NCBI GenBank assembly: GCA_040753795.1
Contig: JBFMDX010000007.1
Span: 62,001 to 126,000 of the forward strand
DNA length: 64,000 bases
From: Thermodesulfobacteriota bacterium
GTDB lineage: Bacteria; Desulfobacterota; Desulfobacteria; Desulfobacterales; Desulfosudaceae
Direction: 5' to 3'
Part shown: positions 42,161 through 50,755 of the stretch, piece after piece
Numbering within the stretch: the first letter of the stretch is position 1
Layout of the letters: every line of letters starts with the position of its first letter
Notes under the pieces: generated by a model
Seen by the model: the letters and a program-made list of their open reading frames with translations, nothing else
Database searches by the model: none
What the model was told of the DNA's origin: nothing
Made by a program: the position numbers and the translations under genes

Positions 42161-42255
42161 CACCCATTACACCTTATACCCTGAACCTTACACCCTATAC
42201 CTCACACCTTGTACCCTGCACCTTATACCCTGAACCCTAAACCTTTCACCTTGTT
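42161..42255. repeat. Degenerate minisatellite (ACACCTTATACCCTGAACCT type)
   Basis: Alternating units such as ACCTTATACCCTGA, ACCTTACACCCTAT, ACCTCACACCTTGT and ACCCTGCACCTTAT fill the gap between TetR and the hydrolase gene. The opposite strand has the units seen at 1868-1915. Confidence 0.65.
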
Positions 42256-42258
42256 CCC

Positions 42259-43335
42259 TTACCCCCCGGCTTTTCCATCCAGGAACCCCATGTCCTCGAG
42301 AAACGCATACCAGGCCCGGCCCCGCTCCTGGCGGTTGAAGATGAGCCAGTGCCCGCCGGTGAGAAAATGCCTGTTTTTTACACCCCACTTGTCGCACAGG
42401 GCCTGCACGTATTCAAAGGGACACAACCGGTCGCTGCGGGAGGCCACCACCAGGATTTTTTCAGCCGGAATTTTGGGCATGAAATTCAGGGGCGAGTGCA
42501 GTTCCCAGACGCTTTGAATCTTTTGCCGGAGGCGGTCGTCAACGGCAAAGGCGTGCCGGGCCGTGTCCGGTCCCAGGGGCATGCTGAAATTAACGGCCGG
42601 AACGATCATGGCGCCGAAGGCGGGAACGTCCGTCAGGCTGATGAACAGGGCTGTGTTGTAACCGCCCAGGCTGGCGCCGATCAGGCCGGTTTTCGAGGAG
42701 CCCAGGTCCGACAGGATCCGGAAGGCGCCGTACAGGTCATGCATGTTCTGCCCGACGCACTCGCAGGTCATGACCACGTTGTCCGGCTGCAGGTAAATGC
42801 CCCGCTGCATCAGGGGCCCGGCGCTCCGCTTCCAGTGAAAAGGAGCGATGAAGAGAACCACGTCCAGGCCCGTTGAGAACAGTTGCCGGACCTTGAACAT
42901 TCTTCTCGCCTGCCGGGGCTCTCCGAGCATGTAGCCGTGATGGCACAGGACGGTCTTGCGCCCCCGTTCGCCGTGGGTCCAGCGCACCAGGTACCCTGTC
43001 CGGTTGGCGTCGAAGGCATGATACTTTTCCCGGATCAGGGGGTTTCTGGCCGTGTACCCGCTTTCATACCGGATGAGCTGGCTCTCGCCGTCATAATAGG
43101 GCCGCCGGTCCACAATGGTATAGGCGGGCGTGCCCGCCGGGAAGGTGAAAAAAGTTTCCGGGCGGTCGACGTATCCGCTGGTGATGTAAAAATCCAGTTG
43201 CCGCTCATAGGCCTCGCGGCTGATTCTCCTGCGCGGCCGGAAAGGATTGGCAATTCTCGGCGGAAGCAGGAAAATGTCGTCCACCATGCTACCGGCGGAA
43301 CCCATGAGCCGTTCTTTTAAATGGGTTTTGCTCAT
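42259..43335 (-). CDS. Alpha/beta hydrolase of the ABHD18 (DUF2048) type
   Basis: 358 residues. Nucleophile elbow GASLGG (in TGLIGASLGGYNTALF), oxyanion-side LCHHGYMLGEP, acid region ILVVASRSDRLCP and catalytic His in TGGHWLIFN give a complete Ser-Asp-His triad. The N-terminal RRRISREAYERQLDFYITSG is typical of the ABHD18-like group. Substrate unknown, probably an ester of a lipid or small acid. The gene's start at 43335 is close to the SDR gene's end on the same strand (48 bp), with a REP-like hairpin between. Confidence 0.83.
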   Translation of the reverse strand: MSKTHLKERLMGSAGSMVDDIFLLPPRIANPFRPRRRISREAYERQLDFYITSGYVDRPETFFTFPAGTPAYTIVDRRPYYDGESQLIRYESGYTARNPLIREKYHAFDANRTGYLVRWTHGERGRKTVLCHHGYMLGEPRQARRMFKVRQLFSTGLDVVLFIAPFHWKRSAGPLMQRGIYLQPDNVVMTCECVGQNMHDLYGAFRILSDLGSSKTGLIGASLGGYNTALFISLTDVPAFGAMIVPAVNFSMPLGPDTARHAFAVDDRLRQKIQSVWELHSPLNFMPKIPAEKILVVASRSDRLCPFEYVQALCDKWGVKNRHFLTGGHWLIFNRQERGRAWYAFLEDMGFLDGKAGG

Positions 43336-43363
43336 TTTGTATCGGTCCTTACGATTTTATTCT

Positions 43364-43381
43364 GGAAGGCTGAAGCCTTCC
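43364..43381. repeat. REP-like palindrome, copy 3
   Basis: GGAAGGCTGAAGCCTTCC lies between the SDR stop and the hydrolase start on the minus strand. Confidence 0.6.
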
Positions 43382-43382
43382 G

Positions 43383-44243
43383 CTACTCTCGTATCCTGGC
43401 TTTGGAAAAAAAATGCATCAGCAGATTGTTCATCTGGATCATGGTGATGTGATAGGCGATGAAAAATTTTCTTTTCAGCCAGTAAATCAGTTTGATGTCC
43501 GGGGAGGTAATCACCATGAACCGGTTTTTCCGTATCCCGCTGATGATGTCCCGGGCCACTTTTTCCGGGGTGACAGCGTGTTTTTCAAATCGCCCCACCA
43601 GCTTTTTCACTTCCGGGTGGTTCCGTTCGATGCCGAGGATCTGGACCGTTGCCACCAGGGGCGTTTTCACCGCGCCCGGGCAGACCACGGTGACCCCGAT
43701 CCGGTATCGGCGCAGGTCATAGCGCAGCACCTCGGAAACGCCCCGCAGGCCGAACTTGCTGGCGCTGTAGGCGGCATGCCAGGGCATGGCGATCAGGCCC
43801 GCGGCCGAGGAAACATTGACCAGGTGCCCGCCCTTTTTCGCCGCCACCATGGCCGGCAGCAGGCACTCGATAACGTTTATCGGCCCCATCAGGTTAATGT
43901 CAATCATCTTTTTCCAGTGCTCATGCTTCAAGCTGGAAACCGATCCCCAGGTGGACGTGCCGGCGATATTCATGACAATGTCCATGGGACCGGACTCCTG
44001 CTGGATTTTCTCGGCAAACTGCCGGACCGCGTCATGGTCCGATATGTCGAAAGCGTCCCAGGCGACAACGGTTCCTCCCTTTTCTTTTATCGACGCGACC
44101 ACCGATTCCAGCTGGGCCCGGTTGATGTCGGTCAGAAACAGGCGGGCGCCCAGCCCGGCAAAAACCGTAGCCGTGGCCTTGCCGATGCCGCTGGCCGCGC
44201 CGGTGATGAAACATTTCTTACCCGTAAAATCTTTGATGGTCAT
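43383..44243 (-). CDS. Short-chain dehydrogenase/reductase (classical SDR)
   Basis: 286 residues from ATG at 44243 with AGGGGAGGG upstream; longer frames start in AT-rich DNA. Motifs: CFITGAASGIGKATA (NAD(P) binding), MNIAGTS, and the catalytic Ser and YSASK in VNVSSAAGLIAMPWHAAYSA. The C-terminal 60 residues include a hydrophobic helix region (LIYWLKRKFFIAYHITMIQM), as in membrane-associated steroid or long-chain-alcohol SDRs. The start lies opposite the RPH-like gene at 44433, giving a divergent promoter region. Confidence 0.9.
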   Translation of the reverse strand: MTIKDFTGKKCFITGAASGIGKATATVFAGLGARLFLTDINRAQLESVVASIKEKGGTVVAWDAFDISDHDAVRQFAEKIQQESGPMDIVMNIAGTSTWGSVSSLKHEHWKKMIDINLMGPINVIECLLPAMVAAKKGGHLVNVSSAAGLIAMPWHAAYSASKFGLRGVSEVLRYDLRRYRIGVTVVCPGAVKTPLVATVQILGIERNHPEVKKLVGRFEKHAVTPEKVARDIISGIRKNRFMVITSPDIKLIYWLKRKFFIAYHITMIQMNNLLMHFFSKARIRE

Positions 44244-44432
44244 ATGCCCTCCCCTGATACGAATTATACATACCCAAGTCAGATACTTTAGTATGTGTAT
44301 TTCCTGTCCCCCTGTCAACAAATTTATTCCACCTTCATTTTTTTAAAAAGCCCGTTTTGTTTTTGCGTGGATAATTTGTCCAGAAGGAATATGATAATAC
44401 CATAATTTCCTCTTTACTTTTAACCCGGCGGC

Positions 44433-46916
44433 ATGCCGGCGGACGACACCATGACGGCTGACAAGGAAGGCCCTTTCTGGCTGCCTCTTTCACCGGATAC
44501 GCCTCCGGACATATCCCTGCTGGGCGGCAAGGGCGCCAACCTGGTCCGGCTCATGCGGGCCGGATTCGACGTTCCGGCCGGGGCGGTGCTGCCGACGACC
44601 CTGCTCAATGATCTGGACTGGATCGAGATTCCCGAAGTCAAACGATTCATCGAGCGGGCCATCAAACCCCACGACCGGCCGGACCTGTTGTGGGCGGTGC
44701 GCTCCTCGGCCGCGGATGAAGACGGGGCCGAGGCCTCCTTTGCCGGCCAGCACGACACCTTTCTCAATGTTCCCGCTGCCGGAATTTTCGAGTGCGTGAC
44801 CAAATGCCGGGAATCGGTCTATTCCACCCGGGCCGAGTCCTACCGAGCGGACCTGGGCCGTGACGGCAAACCCTCCCTGGCGGTCATCCTCCAGAAAATG
44901 GTGCCGGCAAGGTGCGCCGGCGTTCTCTTCACGCGGCACCCCGTCCGTCCGGACCAGGACCGCATCGTGGTAGAGGGCGTGCCGGGCTTGGGCGAAGACC
45001 TGGTGGCCGGCCGCCGGGCGCCGGACCGCCTGGAGCTGTCCCGGGGCGGGAAGATCATGTCGGAGCGGACGGCCAACCCGGTCAACTGCCTCAACCAGGT
45101 CGGACAGGAAGCCTTTGCCCGCCTGGCCCGCGAACTGGAACGGTTCTTCGGGTCGCCTCAGGACGCGGAATGGGCCTTTGACGGCGAAACCCTCTGGCTG
45201 CTCCAGACCCGGCCCATTACCACCATCCGCCGGCCGGCCAAAGTCTGGACCCGGGCCTGGGGGGACGAGTTCTGGGCCGAGGCCACCACCGACCTGCAGT
45301 ACACCTTCCTGGGCCGCTGGATCCGGGAAGATTACATGGCCGACCTGGCCCGGATCAACGGCTGGAATTTTCTCCGGGACGTGACGCCCTTTGCCCGGAT
45401 TCACAGTCATGTGTACTTCAATTCCGAATACATGTACCGGCTGCTGACCCTGGTTCCTCCGCCGCTGCGGATCGAAAGAATGCTTGGCTGGATTCCGCCC
45501 TACTGGCGGCCCGAGCTGCCGGATTTGAAGTTCCGCCCCCTGGTCCTGATGGCCAGCGCCGTCCGGTCCCGGCTGGCCGACCGCCACGCTTCCATTCTTT
45601 CCCATTACAAAAAGCTGCCCGGATATACCCGGCGCGTCCGAAAAAAACTGAAGCCGCGGCTTTCCGACGACCTGACCCGTCTGGATGACCGGGCCCTGTG
45701 GAAGCGGCTCAAGGCCGGCGACAGGATGGGCCGCGCGCATTTTCGTTTTATCCGCTGGGGCCTGGCCTCGTACCTGATGGCCACCAAGCTGGCCTGCGCC
45801 TGGATCACGGAAAAGTGGACCTCCTTTGACGCCTTTTCCGACCCGGAAGGCCATTTCCTGGAAATGCTTTTGATCGACCCGGCCGGCAACACCACCCGAC
45901 GGGTAAATGAAGAAATGAAGGCTCTCGGCCGTGAAGCAGCGCAGGTGCCGGCCCTGATGGCCCTGGCCGCCGGCCGCCCGGCCACGCCGACGCTGGATGA
46001 AATCCAGGCCCTGCCCGGGGCCGGAGATTTTGCAGCCCGCCTGGAGAAGTTCATCGCCGAGCACGGCCATCGCGGCAGCTCCCGGGAACTGCATCTGCCC
46101 CGCTGGATGGACGACCCTTCCCTGGTCATCGGGCCGGTTCTGGCCCTGGCCGCCTCCGGCAAAGCCGCGGATGAAAAGCCCCATCACAACGACTTTGAAG
46201 CCCGCTGGCTGGACGAGATCGGTCAGAACCCCGGCGGCTGGTGGAAACGAGCGGCTGCCCGGCGCCTTCTGAAGCTGGCCCGGGCCTATACCCAGTACCG
46301 GGAAAATCAGCGATACGCCCTGGATTACATTTTAACGGACATGCGGCATGTGCTGCTAGAAGTCGCCAACCGGCTGGTCAAAAGAAGCGTCCTGCGGCAG
46401 CCCGACGACATTTTCTTTTTAACTTATGACGAACTGGGGAAAACCTGGACCGGAAAAGCGGCTGCCCCGGACGGACTGGACCGTCGCCGGGCCCGGTTCG
46501 AGGCGGATTCCAAAACCCTGCCGCCGGAATGGATCATGGACGACAAGCCCTGCCCGCCCCCGGAGGAGCCCCTTCATCCCCCGGCCGGCATCCTTTCCGG
46601 AACCGGAGCCTCGCCCGGCCTTGCCCGGGGCCCGGCAAGGATCGTCCGCTCCGTGGATGAACTTCGGACCGTGCGCGCCGGGGATATCCTGGTGGCGCCC
46701 AACACCGATCCGGGCTGGACGCCGGTCTTCGGCCTGATCGCCGGCCTGGTGGTTCAGACCGGCGGCATGCTCTCCCACGCCGCCATCGTGGCCAGGGAGT
46801 ACGGCATCCCGGCCGTCACCGGCGTGGCCAACGCCTGCGCCCTGATGGCGCCTGATGAAATGATCGAAGTCAATGGAGACGCCGGGCGGATACAAAGGCA
46901 ACAGGATTTTAAATAA
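44433..46916 (+). CDS. PEP/pyruvate-binding phosphotransferase, RPH-like architecture
   Basis: 827 residues in three parts. The N-terminal ATP-grasp domain has LGGKGANLVRLMRAGFDVPA, WAVRSSAADEDGAEASFAGQ and ILQKMVPARCAGVLFTRHP. A helical middle spans roughly residues 280-690. The C-terminal swivelling domain has His782 in GGMLSHAAIVAREYGIPAV. The order and length match rifampicin phosphotransferase rather than PEP synthase, which has a TIM barrel after the His domain. The likely reaction is transfer of the ATP beta-phosphate, by way of His782, to a substrate bound by the middle domain. That substrate is unknown. It heads the plus-strand row ending with the geranylgeranyl-reductase gene. Start 44433 or 44451. 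Confidence 0.87.
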   Translation: MPADDTMTADKEGPFWLPLSPDTPPDISLLGGKGANLVRLMRAGFDVPAGAVLPTTLLNDLDWIEIPEVKRFIERAIKPHDRPDLLWAVRSSAADEDGAEASFAGQHDTFLNVPAAGIFECVTKCRESVYSTRAESYRADLGRDGKPSLAVILQKMVPARCAGVLFTRHPVRPDQDRIVVEGVPGLGEDLVAGRRAPDRLELSRGGKIMSERTANPVNCLNQVGQEAFARLARELERFFGSPQDAEWAFDGETLWLLQTRPITTIRRPAKVWTRAWGDEFWAEATTDLQYTFLGRWIREDYMADLARINGWNFLRDVTPFARIHSHVYFNSEYMYRLLTLVPPPLRIERMLGWIPPYWRPELPDLKFRPLVLMASAVRSRLADRHASILSHYKKLPGYTRRVRKKLKPRLSDDLTRLDDRALWKRLKAGDRMGRAHFRFIRWGLASYLMATKLACAWITEKWTSFDAFSDPEGHFLEMLLIDPAGNTTRRVNEEMKALGREAAQVPALMALAAGRPATPTLDEIQALPGAGDFAARLEKFIAEHGHRGSSRELHLPRWMDDPSLVIGPVLALAASGKAADEKPHHNDFEARWLDEIGQNPGGWWKRAAARRLLKLARAYTQYRENQRYALDYILTDMRHVLLEVANRLVKRSVLRQPDDIFFLTYDELGKTWTGKAAAPDGLDRRRARFEADSKTLPPEWIMDDKPCPPPEEPLHPPAGILSGTGASPGLARGPARIVRSVDELRTVRAGDILVAPNTDPGWTPVFGLIAGLVVQTGGMLSHAAIVAREYGIPAVTGVANACALMAPDEMIEVNGDAGRIQRQQDFK

Positions 46917-46967
46917 AGAGGCAAGCGCGATAAAACGCGAAACGCCTTTGACACAACGCCTCTTTTT
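46915..46967 (+). terminator. Terminator-like stem after the RPH-like gene
   Basis: AAAGAGGC (46915-46922) pairs with GCCTCTTTTT (46958-46967), ending in a T-run. The 35-base loop contains a smaller CGCG...CGCG stem. It could be a terminator or attenuator before the radical SAM gene. Confidence 0.45.
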
Positions 46968-47030
46968 AGTTAAAATGTACATTCATTTCAGCAGTATCCT
47001 TCTATCTCATCAGGCGTCCGGAGGATAATC

Positions 47031-49715
47031 ATGACCACCGTACTGCTCACCAATGCCATCGGCCCCTATGATCTCGGCTGGGGCGAAGACATGACCGATC
47101 TTTTCGGGGCCCGCCTGACCCGGGGCCAGGGGCCTTTTTCTCTGCGGGGCTTCTTTTCCACCTTTGCGTTCTATCTCATCGCCGAAAACATCAAGGTTCC
47201 GGCGGTGATTCTCGAACATCCCGACGAAGCCGTCTTCCGGAAGGAGCTTCAGAAAGGATATGATTATATCGGGCTCCAGGTAGTGACGGTCCATATTCCC
47301 CGGATCGCGAAAATGGTCCGGATCATCAAAGAAATTTCCCCCAAAAGCAAAATCGTGCTGGGCGGATACGGGGTATCCACCCTGTACCATCCCCCGCCCC
47401 ATGATCCGGACAATGACGCGCAATTCATCCTGGACAATGCCGATTATGTCTGCCGGGAGGAAGGGGTCGGTTTTTTCCGGAATATTCTCGGCCAGGACCC
47501 CGGCGAGCCCATCACCCAGCTGCATATGCCGCCGGCCCTGTCGACGGTAAGAGGCATGGAAAATATCGCCGCCATGCCCACCACCTCCACCCTGGTGGCC
47601 CTGGGCTGTCCCAACGCCTGTGAATTCTGCAACACCTCGGCCTTTTTCCGGTTTAAAAAGATATTCGTGTCCACGCCCGAACAAACCGTGGAAACACTCA
47701 AGACCGTCATGAAAAAGTACACCCGGGACCGGTTCGTTTATAACATGCTCTGGAATGAAGACTTTCTGCTCGACCGGCCCTACGTGATGCGTTTCGCCCG
47801 GCTCTTACAGGAAGCAGGCCTCATCGGCAAGGTGAACATTTCCTCCTTTGCCAGTATCCGCTCCGTGTCCCAGTACACCACCGAGGAGCTGATCATGGCC
47901 GGCATCGGCGCCCTGTGGATCGGCGTGGAATCCAAGTTCGACGATGTGGTCACCTCCGTTCACCAGTTTCAGAAACGCGCCGGGAAAGATATCCGTGAAG
48001 TTTTTGAAGACCTGCATCGCTACGGCATCAAGATCATCGCTTCCAGCATTCTGGGGCTGGACTTTCACACTCCGGAGAACATTGAGGAGGACATCGATTA
48101 TTTTGTTTCTTTAAAGCCCGATTTTTACCAGGTCGCCCCCCTGACCCCCTGTCCCGGGACCATGCTGTACGACCGCATGATGGAGGAAAACAGGCTGTAC
48201 GACAACTTCTCCTTTGAGCATGTGCAGATCTGGAGCGACCGGATTTTCAAGCATGCCAACTTCGATGACGGCCGGATCCGGCACTATTTTGATCTGTGCC
48301 ACAAAAAGCTGTACGAAACCAACGGCCCCTCCCTGCTCAACATCAGCGACGTGCTGATGCAGGGATACAAAACCATGGTGCACTCGACCAATCCGTTTCT
48401 CCAGGCCGCGGCCGACCGGTGCTACTTTGAGTCCAAATACATGCAGGGCGATCTCTATTACAGCCTGAAAGAACTGGCGCCCAACGAAACGGTCAGAAAA
48501 CGGGCGGAGGCCGTGGAAAAAGAGTTTTTAAAATATTGCGGCGATTACCGGCCGGTCAACCGGCTGATTCAGAAATTCATCTACCGCCGTCTGCTTCGGG
48601 AATCGACAAACACCGCCCGGGAATCGGATCCGCCCTGGGAGATCATCCGGTTTGCCGGGGACAAGTCCGCCCCCAAAGTGGTGGCGCGGCGCGATCCGGT
48701 AAAAAGTTTTCTGCGACAAAGCGCTCATGGCCTGATCAGGCGGTCACTCCGGATCGGGGTCGAGCCGGACCGCGCCATCCGGCTGGCCGACATCGACGAT
48801 TTTCCCGTAACCTTTCATTATATCGACATCGAAGGCGACCGGATCAATTACGTGGATGAGGGCGCGGGCGAGACGATTCTCATGATCCACGGCAACGCCA
48901 CCTGGTCATATCTCTATCGCCATCTGATCCGTGATTTAAAGAAGAATTTCCGCTGCGTGGCCATCGATCTTCTGGGTTACGGCCTTTCGGACAAGCCGCC
49001 CCGGGCCGACTATTCCATGGAGGCCCACATCCGCCGGCTGGAAATATTCGTGGACCGGCTCGGCCTGAAAGATATCACCCTGGTATGCCAGGACTGGGGC
49101 GGCATCATCGGATTGAGTTACGCCGCGGCCAATAAAGAGAGATTTAAACGACTGATTCCCATGAACACCACCGGCTTTCTGCCGGAAACCCCGGCCGAGG
49201 TGATGCAATGCCTGGGGGCCCATGCCTTTCCCTATCTGTGGTCATACAAAATTCCGGTGCTGGGAAAACGCATGGCCATGGACTGGAATCTTTTTTTAAG
49301 GTCATCCATGCGGCTGGGCATTCACAACAAAAACCGGCTGAACGAAAAAGCCATGGCCGGGTACCTTTATCCCTTCCAGCGGCCCCACGAACGGACCGCC
49401 ATCATGAAATCCGTGCGCCAGATTCCCGTCGGGCCCTTCGGCCCCATTGCCCGTCTGCTGAAACAAACCCGCCGGAACCTGGACGGCTGGGATGTCCGCA
49501 CCCGGGTGATCTGGGGTATGAAAGACCCGGTCTTCGTACCCTGGTTCATCAAAAAATTCGAAGAACTGCTGCCGAATCACGCGCCGTCGGTCAAAATCGC
49601 CACGGCCAGCCATTATCTTCAGGATGATGAACCGGACCGGATTATTGCCGGGATCCGGGAGTTCATGACGGAAGATGCCATGCCAAACGCCATTCCGACA
49701 GCGGCGGCGGGATGA
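47031..49715 (+). CDS. B12-binding radical SAM protein fused to haloalkane-dehalogenase-like hydrolase
   Basis: 894 residues. Residues 1-150 resemble the B12-binding domain of class B radical SAM enzymes (no DXHXXG). The radical SAM barrel follows with Cys193, Cys197 and Cys200 in LGCPNACEFCNTSAFF. From about residue 600 an alpha/beta hydrolase starts: HGNATWSYLYRHL (His620, Asn622), AIDLLGYGLSDKP, nucleophile Asp688 in VCQDWGG, acid Asp in VIWGMKDPVF, and His in ASHYLQDD. HGN and QDWGG are haloalkane dehalogenase signatures, including the halide-binding Asn and Trp. This joins two catalytic modules in one frame without a stop. No leader. It is followed by the chelatase genes with a 23-bp gap. 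Confidence 0.88.
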   Translation: MTTVLLTNAIGPYDLGWGEDMTDLFGARLTRGQGPFSLRGFFSTFAFYLIAENIKVPAVILEHPDEAVFRKELQKGYDYIGLQVVTVHIPRIAKMVRIIKEISPKSKIVLGGYGVSTLYHPPPHDPDNDAQFILDNADYVCREEGVGFFRNILGQDPGEPITQLHMPPALSTVRGMENIAAMPTTSTLVALGCPNACEFCNTSAFFRFKKIFVSTPEQTVETLKTVMKKYTRDRFVYNMLWNEDFLLDRPYVMRFARLLQEAGLIGKVNISSFASIRSVSQYTTEELIMAGIGALWIGVESKFDDVVTSVHQFQKRAGKDIREVFEDLHRYGIKIIASSILGLDFHTPENIEEDIDYFVSLKPDFYQVAPLTPCPGTMLYDRMMEENRLYDNFSFEHVQIWSDRIFKHANFDDGRIRHYFDLCHKKLYETNGPSLLNISDVLMQGYKTMVHSTNPFLQAAADRCYFESKYMQGDLYYSLKELAPNETVRKRAEAVEKEFLKYCGDYRPVNRLIQKFIYRRLLRESTNTARESDPPWEIIRFAGDKSAPKVVARRDPVKSFLRQSAHGLIRRSLRIGVEPDRAIRLADIDDFPVTFHYIDIEGDRINYVDEGAGETILMIHGNATWSYLYRHLIRDLKKNFRCVAIDLLGYGLSDKPPRADYSMEAHIRRLEIFVDRLGLKDITLVCQDWGGIIGLSYAAANKERFKRLIPMNTTGFLPETPAEVMQCLGAHAFPYLWSYKIPVLGKRMAMDWNLFLRSSMRLGIHNKNRLNEKAMAGYLYPFQRPHERTAIMKSVRQIPVGPFGPIARLLKQTRRNLDGWDVRTRVIWGMKDPVFVPWFIKKFEELLPNHAPSVKIATASHYLQDDEPDRIIAGIREFMTEDAMPNAIPTAAAG

Positions 49716-49738
49716 CTTTGAAGGGTTAAAGATAAACC

Positions 49739-50755
49739 ATGCTTCCCACCTTCCCCTTTTCCGCCCTCGTTGGCCAGGACCAGATGAAGCTGGGCCTGAT
49801 CCTTAACGCCGTCAACCCGGCCATCGGCGGCATGCTGATCCGGGGCGAAAAGGGAACGGCCAAGAGCACGGCCGTCCGTGCCCTGGCGGCCCTTCTGCCG
49901 GAAGTGACCGTGGTCAAAGACTGCCCCTTTAACTGCGATCCGGACGACCGGGACCATCTTTGCGCCCAGTGCCTGTCCCGCGGCGGTAATCTACCGCGGA
50001 TGACCCGGCCGGGCCGGGTGGTGGAACTGCCCATCAACGCCACCGAGGACCGGGTGGCCGGCACTCTGGACCTGACCCATGCCCTGCAAACCGGTGAAAA
50101 ACGTTTTGAACCCGGCCTGCTGGCCGAGGCCCACCGCGCCATTCTTTATGTTGACGAGGTCAACCTGCTGGATGACCATATCGTGGATATTTTATTGGAC
50201 AGCGCCGCCATGGGGGTGAACATCGTCGAGCGCGAAGGCGTCAGCGTTTCCCATCCGGCCCGTTTCATCCTGGTGGGCACCATGAACCCGGAGGAAGGCG
50301 ATCTGCGGCCACAGCTCCTGGACCGGTTCGGCCTGTGCGCCGCCATTACCGGCCTGAAGGAAAGATCGGAACGGGTGGAACTGGTCAGGCGCCGCCACGA
50401 CTTTGAGGTCGACCCGGACGCTTTCCTGAAACGGTTCGCGGAAGACGAGCTGCGCCTGAAAACAAAAATCGCGGAAGCAAGGGGCCGCCTTTCCCGGGTA
50501 ACCATTTCCGATCGGATGCTTTCCCGGATTTCCAATATCGCTCTGGAAGTCGGCGTTGACGGCCACCGGGCCGACCTGATCATGATGAAGGCGGCCGTCA
50601 CCCGCGCCGCTCTGGAGGGACGGACCGAAGTGGGCCTGGAAGACGTTTTGAGTACCGCCTCCCTGGCCCTGTATCACCGGGCGCGGCGCCATCCGTTTGA
50701 CGAAACCGGCCTGGACATGGACCGGGTCCGGGCAGCGGCGGAAACGGACTCATGA
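49739..50755 (+). CDS. Magnesium/cobalt chelatase AAA+ subunit I-type
   Basis: 338 residues. Walker A GEKGTAKSTAVRAL, Walker B ILYVDEVNLLDDHIVDILLD, sensor RFILVGTMNPEEGDLRPQLL and arginine-finger DRFGLCA are those of BchI/ChlI. A CX4CX9CX2C-like cysteine cluster (CPFNCDPDDRDHLCAQC) sits after the P-loop, as in several non-phototroph chelatases. BchI with BchD powers metal insertion by a large BchH/CobN catalytic subunit, which is not encoded in this window. The ATGA overlap with the next gene shows translational coupling. The metal is unknown; cobalt is the more likely choice in a corrinoid-using anaerobe. Confidence 0.9.
   Translation: MLPTFPFSALVGQDQMKLGLILNAVNPAIGGMLIRGEKGTAKSTAVRALAALLPEVTVVKDCPFNCDPDDRDHLCAQCLSRGGNLPRMTRPGRVVELPINATEDRVAGTLDLTHALQTGEKRFEPGLLAEAHRAILYVDEVNLLDDHIVDILLDSAAMGVNIVEREGVSVSHPARFILVGTMNPEEGDLRPQLLDRFGLCAAITGLKERSERVELVRRRHDFEVDPDAFLKRFAEDELRLKTKIAEARGRLSRVTISDRMLSRISNIALEVGVDGHRADLIMMKAAVTRAALEGRTEVGLEDVLSTASLALYHRARRHPFDETGLDMDRVRAAAETDS

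Noticed and set aside
47031-49715. Organohalide dehalogenation by the hydrolase domain
   Set aside because: The motifs fit haloalkane dehalogenases, but the same fold and motifs occur in other hydrolases; activity is not claimed.
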